From contig NZ_CBRF02000002.1 in the NCBI RefSeq assembly GCF_000470315.2, forward strand, positions 62,001-126,000: 64,000 bases of DNA. Reading direction: 5' to 3'. The notes beneath the pieces are model-generated. The model was given only the letters and a program-made list of their open reading frames with translations, was not told the origin of the DNA and did no database searches. Numbering within the stretch: position 1 is the stretch's first letter; the number at the start of each line of letters is the position of its first letter. This document shows positions 27,237 through 38,422 of this stretch, piece after piece. Source of the DNA: Psychromonas sp. SP041. GTDB lineage: Bacteria > Pseudomonadota > Gammaproteobacteria > Enterobacterales > Psychromonadaceae. The position numbers and the translations under genes were made by a program.

Positions 27237-28621
27237 GCTTCTTAAAAAGATCGATGAGCCTCTTAGCTAAAAAAAGCAATAGTATTGACCTTAAAGATAG
27301 GCAAGGTAAACGACGTTGGTCTGAACCTCGCATTATCTTGCTTAGCTTTCTGGGTATATTATTGCCTTCTGCGATCCTATTAACGTTGCCATTATTTTCT
27401 ATTTCAGGGCTGAGTTTTATGGATGCCTTGTTTACTGCTACGTCTGCGATTAGTGTGACGGGCTTAGGCGTGGTTGATACGGGGACTCATTTTACCTTAT
27501 CAGGTAAGATTTTATTGATGCTGTTAATGGAAGTAGGCGGGTTAGGTCAAATGACTTTATCAGCTATTTTATTGTATATGTTTGGTTTGCGCCTGAGCTT
27601 ACGTCAACGAAGTGCAACGCAAGAAGAGCTTGGGCAAAGTGGTTCGTTAAACATACGTCGATTAACCATTCATATTATTATTTTCTCATTAATCGCTCAA
27701 GTGATCGGGGCTTGTCTATTAGCTTTTCGTTGGGTGCCGGAGATGGGGTGGTGGCAAGGTGCTTTTTATTCTCTTTTTCATGCCGTTTCTGCCTTTAATA
27801 ACGCTGGATTTTCGTTATTCAGTAATAGCATGATGGATTACGTTGGTGATCCGTTAGTTATCTTTACGATTGCTGCTTTATTCATTTTTGGTGGGCTCGG
27901 GTTTACGGTGATCTCTGACCTACAACGACATTGGCGTAAGGGATTTTGGGCGTTAAGCTTACACAGTAAAGTGATGTTAACGGCGACACCTGTTTTATTA
28001 TTGGTAGGGACCATCTTTTTATGGATTTTAGAGCACCATAACAACCACACTTTCACGGAACTACCTTTATCAAGCCAATGGCTAGCGGCGTTTTTTCAAT
28101 CGGCTAGTGCACGTACTGCTGGGTTTAACAGTGTTGATTTAAGTCAGCTCACGCAGCCTGCTTTATTGGTGATGATGGTGCTGATGTTAATTGGTGCGGG
28201 TTCAACGTCTACGGGTGGGGGGATTAAAGTGTCTACCTTCGTGGTGGCGATGGCTGCAACATGGGCTTTTCTTCGTCAACAGAGTCATGTGGTGTTATTT
28301 AAACGCACCGTTGCTTGGACTAAGGTAACGAAATGTTTAGCGATTATTGTGGTCAGTTTTTTAGTGCTCGTGGTTGCGATGTTTTTATTGATGTTAACAG
28401 AGCAGGCACCTTTTGATGTGGTCGTTTTTGAGGTGATTTCAGCCTTTGCTACGGTAGGGGTAACCGCTGGATTAACCGCTGAGTTATCTGAAGCAGGTAA
28501 GTTGATTATGGTGGTTGTGATGATCATTGGTCGTATTGGGCCATTAACATTAGCGTATATGCTTGCCAGAGCAAAACCTACGTTATTAAAATACCCTGAA
28601 GATGAGTTATTAGCGGGTTAA
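27233..28621 (+). CDS. ktrB: Ktr potassium uptake membrane subunit KtrB
   Basis: A protein of up to 462 residues very close in pattern to Vibrio alginolyticus KtrB, a sodium-stimulated potassium transporter of the SKT superfamily. The four selectivity-filter loops are visible as TSAISVTGLGV, VSAFNNAGFS, SASARTAGFNS and ISAFATVGVTAG, and the gating loop as GAGSTSTGGGIK. The TTG start at 27233 overlaps the ktrA stop (TTGA). An ATG at 27254 is an equally possible start. It forms a two-gene operon with ktrA, so regulator and pore are made together. Confidence 0.95.
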   Translation: MSFLKRSMSLLAKKSNSIDLKDRQGKRRWSEPRIILLSFLGILLPSAILLTLPLFSISGLSFMDALFTATSAISVTGLGVVDTGTHFTLSGKILLMLLMEVGGLGQMTLSAILLYMFGLRLSLRQRSATQEELGQSGSLNIRRLTIHIIIFSLIAQVIGACLLAFRWVPEMGWWQGAFYSLFHAVSAFNNAGFSLFSNSMMDYVGDPLVIFTIAALFIFGGLGFTVISDLQRHWRKGFWALSLHSKVMLTATPVLLLVGTIFLWILEHHNNHTFTELPLSSQWLAAFFQSASARTAGFNSVDLSQLTQPALLVMMVLMLIGAGSTSTGGGIKVSTFVVAMAATWAFLRQQSHVVLFKRTVAWTKVTKCLAIIVVSFLVLVVAMFLLMLTEQAPFDVVVFEVISAFATVGVTAGLTAELSEAGKLIMVVVMIIGRIGPLTLAYMLARAKPTLLKYPEDELLAG

Positions 28622-28716
28622 ATTATTAGCATTATGAAAGGTGTCCAGCTTTACTGCCATAAATAAATGTCAATAAATTATTAAAATTATCATTTCATCA
28701 ATAGTATCGGTCTTAA

Positions 28717-29844
<1,128 letters not shown>

Positions 29845-29894
29845 TATCAATTAGCGTGGTTTGATAGCTGCGCTAACATTCAATAAAAACATCC

Positions 29895-30776
29895 ATGAAA
29901 CCAATTTTTACCCGCGGTCCCTCTTTTACGTTAAGGCTATCCATTGTGATAGCCTGTTGCGTTGGTTTGCTGATCGCTGACAATAAATATAACCTCTTTT
30001 CTCCTGCACGTGTTTATTTAAACTCTATTGTTGCCCCTATTCAATATATTGCCGATGCACCACAAAAACTGTTTAGCTCATTTTCTGAAAATATTATGAC
30101 TAGACAAGCGTTAGTGGACCGCAATCAACAGCTTGAAAAAGATAATTTGCATTTAAAAGCCGATCGTCTTTTATTAGGGCAGTTGCAAAGCGAAAATAAA
30201 CAGCTTCGTGAGCTATTAAACTCTGAAAAGAAATTCAAATACAAACGTATGATCACCGAAGTGATGAGCTTACGTTCAGACCCTTTTACGCATCAATTAT
30301 TGATTGATAAAGGCGCGCTAAACGGGGTTTACTTAGGTCAACCTGTTATCAATGAGCAAGGTGTTGTTGGGCAAGTTTCACAGGTCGGTAGTACTACTAG
30401 CCGCGTGGTGTTAATTGTTGATGCAACCCATGGTATACCGGTACGTGTTCAACGTAATGATGTGATTGCTATTGTTCATGGTAGTGGCGCGTGGGATCAA
30501 TTAAAAGTACCTTTTGTTCAAAGTAATGCAGATATTAAAGAAGGTGACTTACTGGTGACGTCTGGTCTTGGTGGTCGTTTTCCTGCGGGTTATCCTGTTG
30601 CTAAAATTAGCCGTTTTGAATATCAAGAAGGTGAGTTATATGCAACGGTGACGGCAACGCCTGTTGCTGATTTAGATAGAAGCCGTTATTTACTATTATT
30701 ATGGAATGATGATCCGTTAGCTGATGCTGATTTAACGTTAGATACACCGGAATTATTCGATGCCCCTGTTCAATAG
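29895..30776 (+). CDS. mreC: Rod shape-determining protein MreC
   Basis: A 293-residue bitopic membrane protein. One helix at about 12-28 is followed by a coiled coil (about 65-110) and two beta-barrel domains in the periplasm. In the elongasome it links MreB and MreD to PBP2 and activates it. The blocks YKRMITEVMSLRSDPF and LLVTSGLGGRFPAGYPVA are typical. It overlaps mreD by 17 bp, which suggests translational coupling. Confidence 0.96.
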   Translation: MKPIFTRGPSFTLRLSIVIACCVGLLIADNKYNLFSPARVYLNSIVAPIQYIADAPQKLFSSFSENIMTRQALVDRNQQLEKDNLHLKADRLLLGQLQSENKQLRELLNSEKKFKYKRMITEVMSLRSDPFTHQLLIDKGALNGVYLGQPVINEQGVVGQVSQVGSTTSRVVLIVDATHGIPVRVQRNDVIAIVHGSGAWDQLKVPFVQSNADIKEGDLLVTSGLGGRFPAGYPVAKISRFEYQEGELYATVTATPVADLDRSRYLLLLWNDDPLADADLTLDTPELFDAPVQ

Positions 30777-31242
30777 TTATAAAATAATTTATCTGTCCTT
30801 TTTAGTTTGTCTTGTGGCCGCTATTTTTCCATTACCGATCATGTTTAATGCTTTTCGACCTGATTGGATGCTATTAGTCCTTTCTTATTGGGTCATGGCG
30901 TTGCCGCATAGAGTCAATATTGGACATGCCTTTATATTAGGGCTGTTATTAGATTTATTATTGGGTTCTATTTTAGGGATGCATGGACTTTTATTTTCAT
31001 TACTCGCTTACTTTACCAGTATTAACTTTCAACGTTTTCGTAATTTTACCTTAGTACAAACTACGTTGTTACTTGGTGTATTTATTTTCCTCGCTAAATT
31101 AGGCTTATATTGGATAGCGTCTAGCATGCAGGAAATTACTCTGCATCGACCTTACTTTTGGTCTATTTTTACTTCTATGCTTATTTGGCCTTGGTTCTTT
31201 CTGTTTATGCGTTTTATACGTGTTCGCTATAGGGTTAGTTAA
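30760..31242 (+). CDS. mreD: Rod shape-determining membrane protein MreD
   Basis: A 160-residue inner-membrane protein with five or six helices and the family blocks FRPDWMLLVLSYWVMALPHR and ILGLLLDLLLGSILG. It works with MreC and RodA/PBP2 in cylindrical growth. The start lies inside the mreC end and the stop overlaps the maf start as TAATG, so the genes are tightly coupled. Confidence 0.95.
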   Translation: MPLFNSYKIIYLSFLVCLVAAIFPLPIMFNAFRPDWMLLVLSYWVMALPHRVNIGHAFILGLLLDLLLGSILGMHGLLFSLLAYFTSINFQRFRNFTLVQTTLLLGVFIFLAKLGLYWIASSMQEITLHRPYFWSIFTSMLIWPWFFLFMRFIRVRYRVS

Positions 31243-31811
31243 TGTCGATTCAATTTTTTTTAGCGTCAAATTCTCCCCGTAGAGGTGAGTTGTTGTCGCA
31301 AATTAATGTTCAATATGAACGTATTAGTGCGCCTATTGACGAAACAAAAAAAACGTCTGAAACCAGTGCAGAGTATGTACAGCGTTTAGCTTTAGAAAAA
31401 GCACTTGCTGGTTTAGCTAAAAATAACCAGCAAGGTTTAGTGTTAGGCGCTGATACGATTGTTGTATGTGGTGACGTAGTGATGGAAAAACCATTAAATA
31501 AACAACACGCACAACAAATGATGACATTGTTATCGGGTAATACACATCAAGTATTGACGGCTATTGCATTGGTGACTGAACAGAAACAAGTCGTCAAATT
31601 AGTGGTTACAGAGGTCACATTCAAAACCTTAACTGAACAAGAAATTTCGGACTATTGGGAAACGGGTGAACCACAGGATAAAGCGGGTGGTTATGGTATC
31701 CAAGGGATTGCAGGTCAATTTGTTACCCATATTTCAGGTAGTTATAGTGCAGTAGTAGGGCTTCCTCTCTATGAAACAGCGCAACTTATTAAATGCTTTA
31801 GAGAGGCTTAA
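31242..31811 (+). CDS. maf: Maf-family nucleoside triphosphate pyrophosphatase (YhdE type)
   Basis: A 189-residue Maf/HAM1-fold protein. The signature ASNSPRRGELL at residues 8-18, the metal and substrate residues in LGADTIVVCG and the GGYGIQGIAGQFV block are all present. The YhdE branch hydrolyses dTTP and UTP (and modified forms) to monophosphates. Its place between mreD and rng is the standard gammaproteobacterial order. It overlaps mreD by one base. Confidence 0.95.
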   Translation: MSIQFFLASNSPRRGELLSQINVQYERISAPIDETKKTSETSAEYVQRLALEKALAGLAKNNQQGLVLGADTIVVCGDVVMEKPLNKQHAQQMMTLLSGNTHQVLTAIALVTEQKQVVKLVVTEVTFKTLTEQEISDYWETGEPQDKAGGYGIQGIAGQFVTHISGSYSAVVGLPLYETAQLIKCFREA

Positions 31812-31812
31812 C

Positions 31813-33285
31813 ATGTCCGTTGAATTATTAATGAATATCACTCCCACTGAAACACGTGTTGCTTTAATCGAGGGGGGTGTTTTACAAGAATTACATATTG
31901 AGCGTCAAGTTAGTAAAGGGATTGCTGGCAATATTTATAAAGGTAAAGTGACTCGCGTTTTACCTGGTATGCAAGCTGCCTTTATTGATATTGGTTTAGA
32001 AAAAGCGGCATTCTTACATGCTTCTGATATCGACTTGCACGCAGAGTGTTTTACTGGACCTGATAAAGATAAATTTAAAATCGCTGATATTTCAACCTTA
32101 GTTAGACCTGGTCAGAATATTATAGTGCAAGTAGTTAAAGATCCTTTAGGCACTAAAGGTGCCCGTTTAACGACCGATATTACGCTACCTTCTCGTTACC
32201 TTGTTTTTATGCCCGATACAAAACATGTGGGTGTGTCACAACGTATTGAAAGTGCCGAAGAAAGAGAACGTTTGAAAGGAATTACTGAATCTTGTGTTGA
32301 TGAACTCGGTGGTTTTATTATCCGTACTGCGGCTGAAGGTGCGCCAGAAGTTGAATTAAGAAATGATGCGGCTTTTTTACAACGTGTTTGGCGTAAAGTC
32401 ATTACTCGTAAACAACGTACTCAATCAAAAAATAAAATGTTATACCAAGATCTTAGTTTAGCATTTCGTATTCTACGTGATTTTGTCGGTACAGAGATTG
32501 ATCGCGTTCGTATTGATTCAAAGCTTAGCTTTAAAGAGTTGTCTAATTTCAGTACTGAGTTTATCCCTGAATTAGAAGGTAAAGTTGAATATTACGACGG
32601 CGAAAGCCCTATCTTTGATTTGTTTGATGTTGAAAATGAAGTACAACGCGCTTTAAATCGTAAAGTTGAACTGAAGTCAGGCGGTTATTTAATTATCGAT
32701 CAAACGGAAGCGATGACCACAGTTGATATTAATACAGGTGCTTTTGTTGGACACCGTAATCTTGAAGAGACTATCTTTAATACTAATGTAGAAGCAACAT
32801 TAGCGATTGCCCGTCAATTACGTTTACGTAACTTAGGCGGGATTATTATTCTCGACTTCATCGATATGAAGTCAGCCGAACACCGACGTAGAGTATTTAA
32901 TAGCTTAGAGCAAGCGCTGGCCAAAGATCGTGTTAAAACACATATTAATGATTTTTCACCGCTTGGTTTAATCGAAATGACCCGTAAGCGTACTCATGAA
33001 AGTCTTGAACATATTTTTTGTGGTGAATGTACGACGTGCAATGGTCGCGGTTATGTTAAAACGGTTGAAACAGTGTGTTATGAGATTTTACGTGAAATTT
33101 TACGTGTAGATCGTGCTTACTCTGCAGAACGTTTTTCTGTTTATGCTTCTGTATCGGTTGCTGAAGCACTGAAAGGCGACGAGTCTTATAACCTAGGTGA
33201 GTTGATAGTGTTCATGCAAAAACGTGTTGAAATACATCCTGAGCCTTTATATGGCCCTGAACAGTTTGATGTAGTAATGATGTAG
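31813..33285 (+). CDS. rng: Ribonuclease G
   Basis: A 490-residue endoribonuclease of the RNase E/G family that matures the 16S rRNA 5' end and degrades mRNA. An S1 domain lies at about 35-125. The catalytic aspartates are in IIDQTEAMTTVDINTGAF and IIILDFIDMKS, and the zinc-link cysteines in CGECTTCNGRG. The frame is open from 31771 inside maf, but ATG 31813 (MSVELLMNITPTETRVALIE) is the family start and has GAGAGG six bases upstream. Confidence 0.97.
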   Translation: MSVELLMNITPTETRVALIEGGVLQELHIERQVSKGIAGNIYKGKVTRVLPGMQAAFIDIGLEKAAFLHASDIDLHAECFTGPDKDKFKIADISTLVRPGQNIIVQVVKDPLGTKGARLTTDITLPSRYLVFMPDTKHVGVSQRIESAEERERLKGITESCVDELGGFIIRTAAEGAPEVELRNDAAFLQRVWRKVITRKQRTQSKNKMLYQDLSLAFRILRDFVGTEIDRVRIDSKLSFKELSNFSTEFIPELEGKVEYYDGESPIFDLFDVENEVQRALNRKVELKSGGYLIIDQTEAMTTVDINTGAFVGHRNLEETIFNTNVEATLAIARQLRLRNLGGIIILDFIDMKSAEHRRRVFNSLEQALAKDRVKTHINDFSPLGLIEMTRKRTHESLEHIFCGECTTCNGRGYVKTVETVCYEILREILRVDRAYSAERFSVYASVSVAEALKGDESYNLGELIVFMQKRVEIHPEPLYGPEQFDVVMM

Positions 33286-33320
33286 TTATGACATAATGAT
33301 TATTTTGCTATAATGCAGCT
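33286..33320 (+). promoter_or_regulatory. Candidate promoter for the yhdP group
   Basis: TGCTATAAT at 33306-33314 is an extended minus-10 (TGnTATAAT). The minus-35 is weak. It lies about 150 bp before yhdP, just after the rng stop. Confidence 0.5.
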
Positions 33321-33352
33321 ATTTGTTGTGATGGAATAGTTGTAGCACCATT

Positions 33353-33381
33353 ATCATGGTGAAGTTACCCATCACCATGAT
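33353..33381 (+). other. Perfect stem-loop in the yhdP leader
   Basis: ATCATGGTGA (33353-33362) and TCACCATGAT (33372-33381) with a 9-base loop, followed by a short A run rather than T. On the + strand this is a leader hairpin, not an intrinsic terminator. Confidence 0.55.
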
Positions 33382-33466
33382 GTAAAAAGGCAAGTTAGTG
33401 AATTGATTGTATTTATATAAAAGCGTATTAATGGTTTTAGGCAGTTGAAAATAAATACAAATAACA

Positions 33467-36400
33467 TTGAAATATTATGAAAGGGCGGTAAATGGGTTTT
33501 CATTTTTGAAATATTTTACTTTTGGATGTTTAAAGTGTTTATTGATGTTAACGGTCGTTACATTGATTCTTATTGCAATATTATTGACGGCTGCCCGTTT
33601 TGCAATCAATAGCGTTGATGATTATAAAGAGCAACTTGTCGAGTGGGTTGCTGCTGAGCATGATATTAATGTAAATGCAGACAAAGTCACTGCTGGGGTT
33701 GATTTCTCTGGGTTAGTGCTGACGCTAAAAAATGTAACGTTTACTGAAACGGAAGCTTTACCCTTTGAGTTAAAAATAGATAACTTATTTTTACATTTTG
33801 ATTTTTTAGAAAGTCTTCGTAAACAACAAATTACCTTTAATGATATCTCACTTAAAGGTGCTAATTTACTCCTGAAGTCCTCTTTAGATACTGAAGATAT
33901 AGGACAGTTAGAATTCTCTGATGCTGAATCACAGTCTCAAAGCACGCTTGATGCCCTTAAAAATATTTTCCTTCTTCGTTTAAGTTCTTTTTCCATTACT
34001 GAAAGTCGTATTAATTTTACCGACCATCTTTACAATAAAAAAACAATTTTAATACAAGAATTAAGTTGGATTAATGATGGAGAGCATCATCAAGGTGTCG
34101 GTAAAGCCTCACTCCCTAATACATTAGATGGGAATAGTTTAGAGTTTATCATCGATATAAAAGGCGATGCGGAAGGCGCAAATGAACAATTAATTGGTAG
34201 TATTTATGCTCATGCTGACAATTTGAATGTTGCAGAATATATCAGACCACAAATAAACCCATTAGCCGAATTAAAAACGGCGACTACGTCATTCAAATTA
34301 TGGAGTGAATTTGATTTTAATGGTCCTAAAACCATCCAATTAGAATGGGGGAATTCTGAAATAGCGTGGTTAATGTTAGGGCAGTCGCATGATTGGCAAG
34401 TAAATCATGGAACATTACAATTTACCTATCAAAATAATTATTGTTTATTTGATAGCTATGACTTAAACATTACTCATAATTTTGTTCCTTTCAGTGATGT
34501 GAAAATATCAGCAGATGGCACATTAGGTAAATTTGGTGGGGTTGATTTAAATGGCATTGATGTCAGCTCTATTATGCCCTTTGGTCTTTTATTTTCTTCT
34601 CTTTCTGAAGCGGATATTAAGAAAATATCAGCATTAGAAATAGGTGGGAAATTAAATAAAATAGGCCTAAATGTTGATAAGCCTGGCGAACTCACTATTA
34701 ATGCGAATATTGATGCATTTAATAACCAAGCCGTTGGTGTGATACCTGCTGTGAGCGATGCCAATATATCAGTGACATCGAATCAACATAATGGATATGC
34801 GAGTATAAAATTAGGACCACAAGATATTTATTTCGATGGTCAATTTAATCGCCCAATGCCACTTCAAGAAGGTGACTTTGCATTAAGTTGGAAGAATAAT
34901 GAGGATGGTTTTGAATTAATGAGTGAGAAGAGCTTGTTGATTACCAATGAGCTTAATAGTCTATCTCAGTTCTCATTATTTTTTCCTAATGAAAATGCTG
35001 AGAATACGAGCCCTATCCTAAACCTTTATTCTTATGCATCCCTCAATGATGCCAGTAAAGCACAACATTACTTTCCAATTCATGCGATGGGGGAAGATGT
35101 ATTTAACTATTTAAAGCCAACGCTTAAAAAAGGTACTGTAGAAGGCGCTAAAATTCTATGGAGTGGACGACTCTCCGATTATCCTTTTGAACAAGATCAA
35201 GGTGTTTTTCAAGCATTTGTGCCAGTCAAAAATGCGGAGTATGATTTTTATGAAGGCTGGAAAGGGTTAAGTGATTTAGACCTTAATTTATTATTTGAAA
35301 ATGATTCATTACTCATGAAAAGTAATAAAGCAAAATTAGGCGATATTAAGGTCGATAAATTGATGGCAAATATTGATCATTTGTCTTCTGAAGGTTTATT
35401 AACAGTGAATGTTGATCTTGAAGAAAAGTCTCAGTCGATTGTTAAGTATCTCATTGCATCCCCATTAAAAGACAGTGTTGGTAAGGCTGTTCAGTCAATC
35501 CATATTAATGATCGTCTAAAAGGTAATTTGGTATTAACTATTCCATTAGCTGAAGATAATGATGAAACTCAAGTATCGGGAAAATTTAACCTTAATAATA
35601 ACGATATAGATATCGAACTTGGCAGTGACTCGTTATTACCTTTAAAACATGTAAAAGGTGCATTTAGTTTCATTAATGGTGATTTAACAGCAGATGATTT
35701 AACGGCAACATTGTTTGATCAACCCGTTAATATTTCTTTTTTTAGTAAAGAATATTCCGACAAATACGAACTTAAAGCGAATATATTCGGTCAGTGGGAT
35801 GTGGCTAAACTAAGTCGAGATCAACAATCATTATTGCCTTTACAATTGAGTGGTAATTTAGATTGGCAAGGGAAAATGACCTTTACACAACATTTAAATA
35901 AAGACTATAAATTTGGTGTTCATTTAACATCACAATTACAAGGAGTGAAGGTTAATCTGCCTCTACCTTATAATAAAAATTCACTACAAGCTTGGCCTAC
36001 AACCATTAATATTAATGGTGACCAAAATAGCATGCATTGGGATGCGTTAGTCTCTAATAAGTTAAAATCATCGGGTGAGTTAGCTTACCCTAAGCAAAAA
36101 ACCTCTCTTAATTATTTGTACCTAGGGTTAGGCAAAGATACTGGCATTGCTATCGATAAAACAAAGCAAATTATTCGTATTAATCAAGATAAAGTTAACT
36201 TAACACCTTGGGCTGAAATATTAAATAATTACTTCTTTAAGCCACTAACAACACCAATCAAAACAGCTGAAAATGTAACGGATGCACCCAATGAGTTGAT
36301 AAATATTGATGCTGTCTACCTTAAGATAAAACATGCAGAGTTATTTGAACAACCGTTAATTAATTTGAGCTCTGATATAATCCAAACAAATGAAAAACTT

Positions 36401-37507
36401 GATATTAATGTTAAAGCAGATAACTTATTAGCAAATGTTGAATATCGACAAGGTATTCCTGACCGTTATGATATTGATATAAAAGAATTTAATTTTCAAT
36501 TTCTAGATATGGAAGCATTGCAAGCTACATTATTTAATGAGGAAAAAACGACATTAACTGAATACAGTGATAATTTACGTGAAGATTATCCTGAGATATT
36601 TTTAGAGTGTTTCTCATGTGTTTACAAAAAAATGGATCTATCATCATTAAAAACTCATGTGTACCCTAGCCAGTCGCGTTTTAGTATTGATTATTTACAA
36701 TTAGGAGATGGTAAACAATCAACTAATATTTCGGGCGTTTGGGATCAACGCCGAACTAATATTATTGTAGATAGCCATGCTAGCAGTGATACAAGCATTA
36801 TTCATCGACTTGGTTACAATAGTCCATTGAATTATCAAAATGCCCAATTAAATGGCTCATTTAATTGGGTTGGCGCACCATGGGAGTTTAATCTTGACTC
36901 TTTAAATGGCGATCTCTCCTTGGACTTTGAAGATGGACAAATCACGGAAGTTGATGATAAAGGCGCACGCTTATTAAGCTTTTTAAGCCTCGATGGTATT
37001 CGACGTAGCTTGAATTTAGAGTTTGGAAATGTCTTTTCTAAAGGACTTGGCTTTGATGAAATGTCTTTTTCTGCGAATATTACTAATGGCATTTTAAAAA
37101 ATGATGATTATTATCTCGATGGCTCTGCAGGTAAAATTTCTGGTAATGGTTTGATTGATTTACCAAACCTTAATGTTAATTATCGTTTTAGTTATAGTCC
37201 TGCTGTGACCTCTAGTTTACCCGTCCTTGCTGCTTTTGCTATTAACCCATTAACAGGGGCTGCTGTGTTAATGTTAACTAAAATATTTGAACCAGTAGTG
37301 GATACGATTATACGTGTCGACTTCTCTGTAAAAGGTGCGTTAAGCGATCCAGAGATTAAAATTGAAGATAGGTTAAAAGGCACCGTTAAATTACAAAATA
37401 GTGAAGTACTTGAAGAAATTGAAGACCAACAATTAGACAATAATTCATTACAAGATATTTTGCTGAACGAAGAATCAATGGATGAGGAGCTGGAAGATGA
37501 GTTCTAA
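33467..37507 (+). CDS. yhdP: YhdP family AsmA-like envelope protein
   Basis: A very large protein (about 1,346 residues) with one N-terminal membrane helix (about 22-46) and a long beta-rich periplasmic body. The family (DUF3971/AsmA-like, related to TamB) forms a lipid-conducting bridge between the membranes; E. coli YhdP affects phospholipid flow and envelope permeability. The C-terminal block LSFLSLDGIRRSLNLEFGNVF and the following GLIDLPNLNVNYRFSYSP are typical. The start is unclear: TTG 33467 has no Shine-Dalgarno, and the ATG at residue 27 (33545) would begin at the helix. It overlaps the nitrilase gene. Confidence 0.9.
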   Translation: MKYYERAVNGFSFLKYFTFGCLKCLLMLTVVTLILIAILLTAARFAINSVDDYKEQLVEWVAAEHDINVNADKVTAGVDFSGLVLTLKNVTFTETEALPFELKIDNLFLHFDFLESLRKQQITFNDISLKGANLLLKSSLDTEDIGQLEFSDAESQSQSTLDALKNIFLLRLSSFSITESRINFTDHLYNKKTILIQELSWINDGEHHQGVGKASLPNTLDGNSLEFIIDIKGDAEGANEQLIGSIYAHADNLNVAEYIRPQINPLAELKTATTSFKLWSEFDFNGPKTIQLEWGNSEIAWLMLGQSHDWQVNHGTLQFTYQNNYCLFDSYDLNITHNFVPFSDVKISADGTLGKFGGVDLNGIDVSSIMPFGLLFSSLSEADIKKISALEIGGKLNKIGLNVDKPGELTINANIDAFNNQAVGVIPAVSDANISVTSNQHNGYASIKLGPQDIYFDGQFNRPMPLQEGDFALSWKNNEDGFELMSEKSLLITNELNSLSQFSLFFPNENAENTSPILNLYSYASLNDASKAQHYFPIHAMGEDVFNYLKPTLKKGTVEGAKILWSGRLSDYPFEQDQGVFQAFVPVKNAEYDFYEGWKGLSDLDLNLLFENDSLLMKSNKAKLGDIKVDKLMANIDHLSSEGLLTVNVDLEEKSQSIVKYLIASPLKDSVGKAVQSIHINDRLKGNLVLTIPLAEDNDETQVSGKFNLNNNDIDIELGSDSLLPLKHVKGAFSFINGDLTADDLTATLFDQPVNISFFSKEYSDKYELKANIFGQWDVAKLSRDQQSLLPLQLSGNLDWQGKMTFTQHLNKDYKFGVHLTSQLQGVKVNLPLPYNKNSLQAWPTTININGDQNSMHWDALVSNKLKSSGELAYPKQKTSLNYLYLGLGKDTGIAIDKTKQIIRINQDKVNLTPWAEILNNYFFKPLTTPIKTAENVTDAPNELINIDAVYLKIKHAELFEQPLINLSSDIIQTNEKLDINVKADNLLANVEYRQGIPDRYDIDIKEFNFQFLDMEALQATLFNEEKTTLTEYSDNLREDYPEIFLECFSCVYKKMDLSSLKTHVYPSQSRFSIDYLQLGDGKQSTNISGVWDQRRTNIIVDSHASSDTSIIHRLGYNSPLNYQNAQLNGSFNWVGAPWEFNLDSLNGDLSLDFEDGQITEVDDKGARLLSFLSLDGIRRSLNLEFGNVFSKGLGFDEMSFSANITNGILKNDDYYLDGSAGKISGNGLIDLPNLNVNYRFSYSPAVTSSLPVLAAFAINPLTGAAVLMLTKIFEPVVDTIIRVDFSVKGALSDPEIKIEDRLKGTVKLQNSEVLEEIEDQQLDNNSLQDILLNEESMDEELEDEF

Positions 37508-38408
37508 AATACATAACCCACAAATAAAAAGCACTGATATTAAAGAATCAGGAATATGTAAATTAACCGCCATTCAAATTATTAGTAATGACAATGTTGA
37601 CGATAATTTTTCACAAATAGAAACGCAACTTAATGCTTTACCAGCAAGTACAGATGCAACAAAGCACATTGTATTATTACCTGAAAATGCACTTTGCTTT
37701 GCGAATAGAGAGCATTACTTAAGCGTTGCTGAGCGCTTAGGTGATGGACCGAATCAAACACGTTTAAGCAAACTCGCTAAACAACATCATTGTATTTTAA
37801 TCTGTGGTAGTTTCCCTATTCAAAGTGAGCAAGCAGATAAAATATACACGACTAGCTTGGTTTATTCAGAGAGTGGTAAGCTGCTTGAGTCATATCATAA
37901 AATTCATTTGTTTGATGCTGATGTTGCCGATACACAAGGTGCATACAAAGAATCAGATACATTCATTGCAGGACAAGAAATAAAGATCGTTGATTGTGGC
38001 TTTGCTAAAATTGGTTTAGCTATTTGTTATGATTTACGCTTTCCTGGTTTATTTCAACAACTCGCTGAATGTGGTGCTGATATTATATTATTACCGGCTG
38101 CTTTTACTAAAGTGACAGGACAAGCACACTGGCAAGCTTTGCTACAAGCGCGCGCTATTGAAAACCAGTGCTACTTTATTGCAGCAAACCAAGGTGGTGA
38201 ACACTTTGTTGATCACGATACTTTTAGCGTACGTGAAACCTATGGGCATTCAATGATTATTAATGCGTGGGGAGAAGTGCTGAGTCAATTAACAACGGGA
38301 AATGGCTTTGCACAAGCAGACTTCGATAAAGAGGCTTTAAATAGCATCAGAAAAAAAATGCCAGTAAAACAACATAATCAATTTAATAGCACTCAAAAAT
38401 TTAAATAA
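37497..38408 (+). CDS. Carbon-nitrogen hydrolase, Nit1/deaminated glutathione amidase type
   Basis: A protein of about 303 residues of the nitrilase superfamily with its Glu-Lys-Cys triad: Glu63 in LLPENAL, Lys135 in YHKIHLFD and Cys177 in AICYDLRFP. The LFDADVAD and ESDTF.AG blocks point to the Nit1-like branch that hydrolyses the side product deaminated glutathione; that substrate is inferred from family membership. ATG 37497 has AGGAG at proper spacing and overlaps the yhdP end by 11 bp; an in-frame ATG at 37482 lacks support. It lies between yhdP and tldD as in many relatives. Confidence 0.92.
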   Translation: MSSKIHNPQIKSTDIKESGICKLTAIQIISNDNVDDNFSQIETQLNALPASTDATKHIVLLPENALCFANREHYLSVAERLGDGPNQTRLSKLAKQHHCILICGSFPIQSEQADKIYTTSLVYSESGKLLESYHKIHLFDADVADTQGAYKESDTFIAGQEIKIVDCGFAKIGLAICYDLRFPGLFQQLAECGADIILLPAAFTKVTGQAHWQALLQARAIENQCYFIAANQGGEHFVDHDTFSVRETYGHSMIINAWGEVLSQLTTGNGFAQADFDKEALNSIRKKMPVKQHNQFNSTQKFK

Positions 38409-38422
38409 AATAAGGATCTTTA

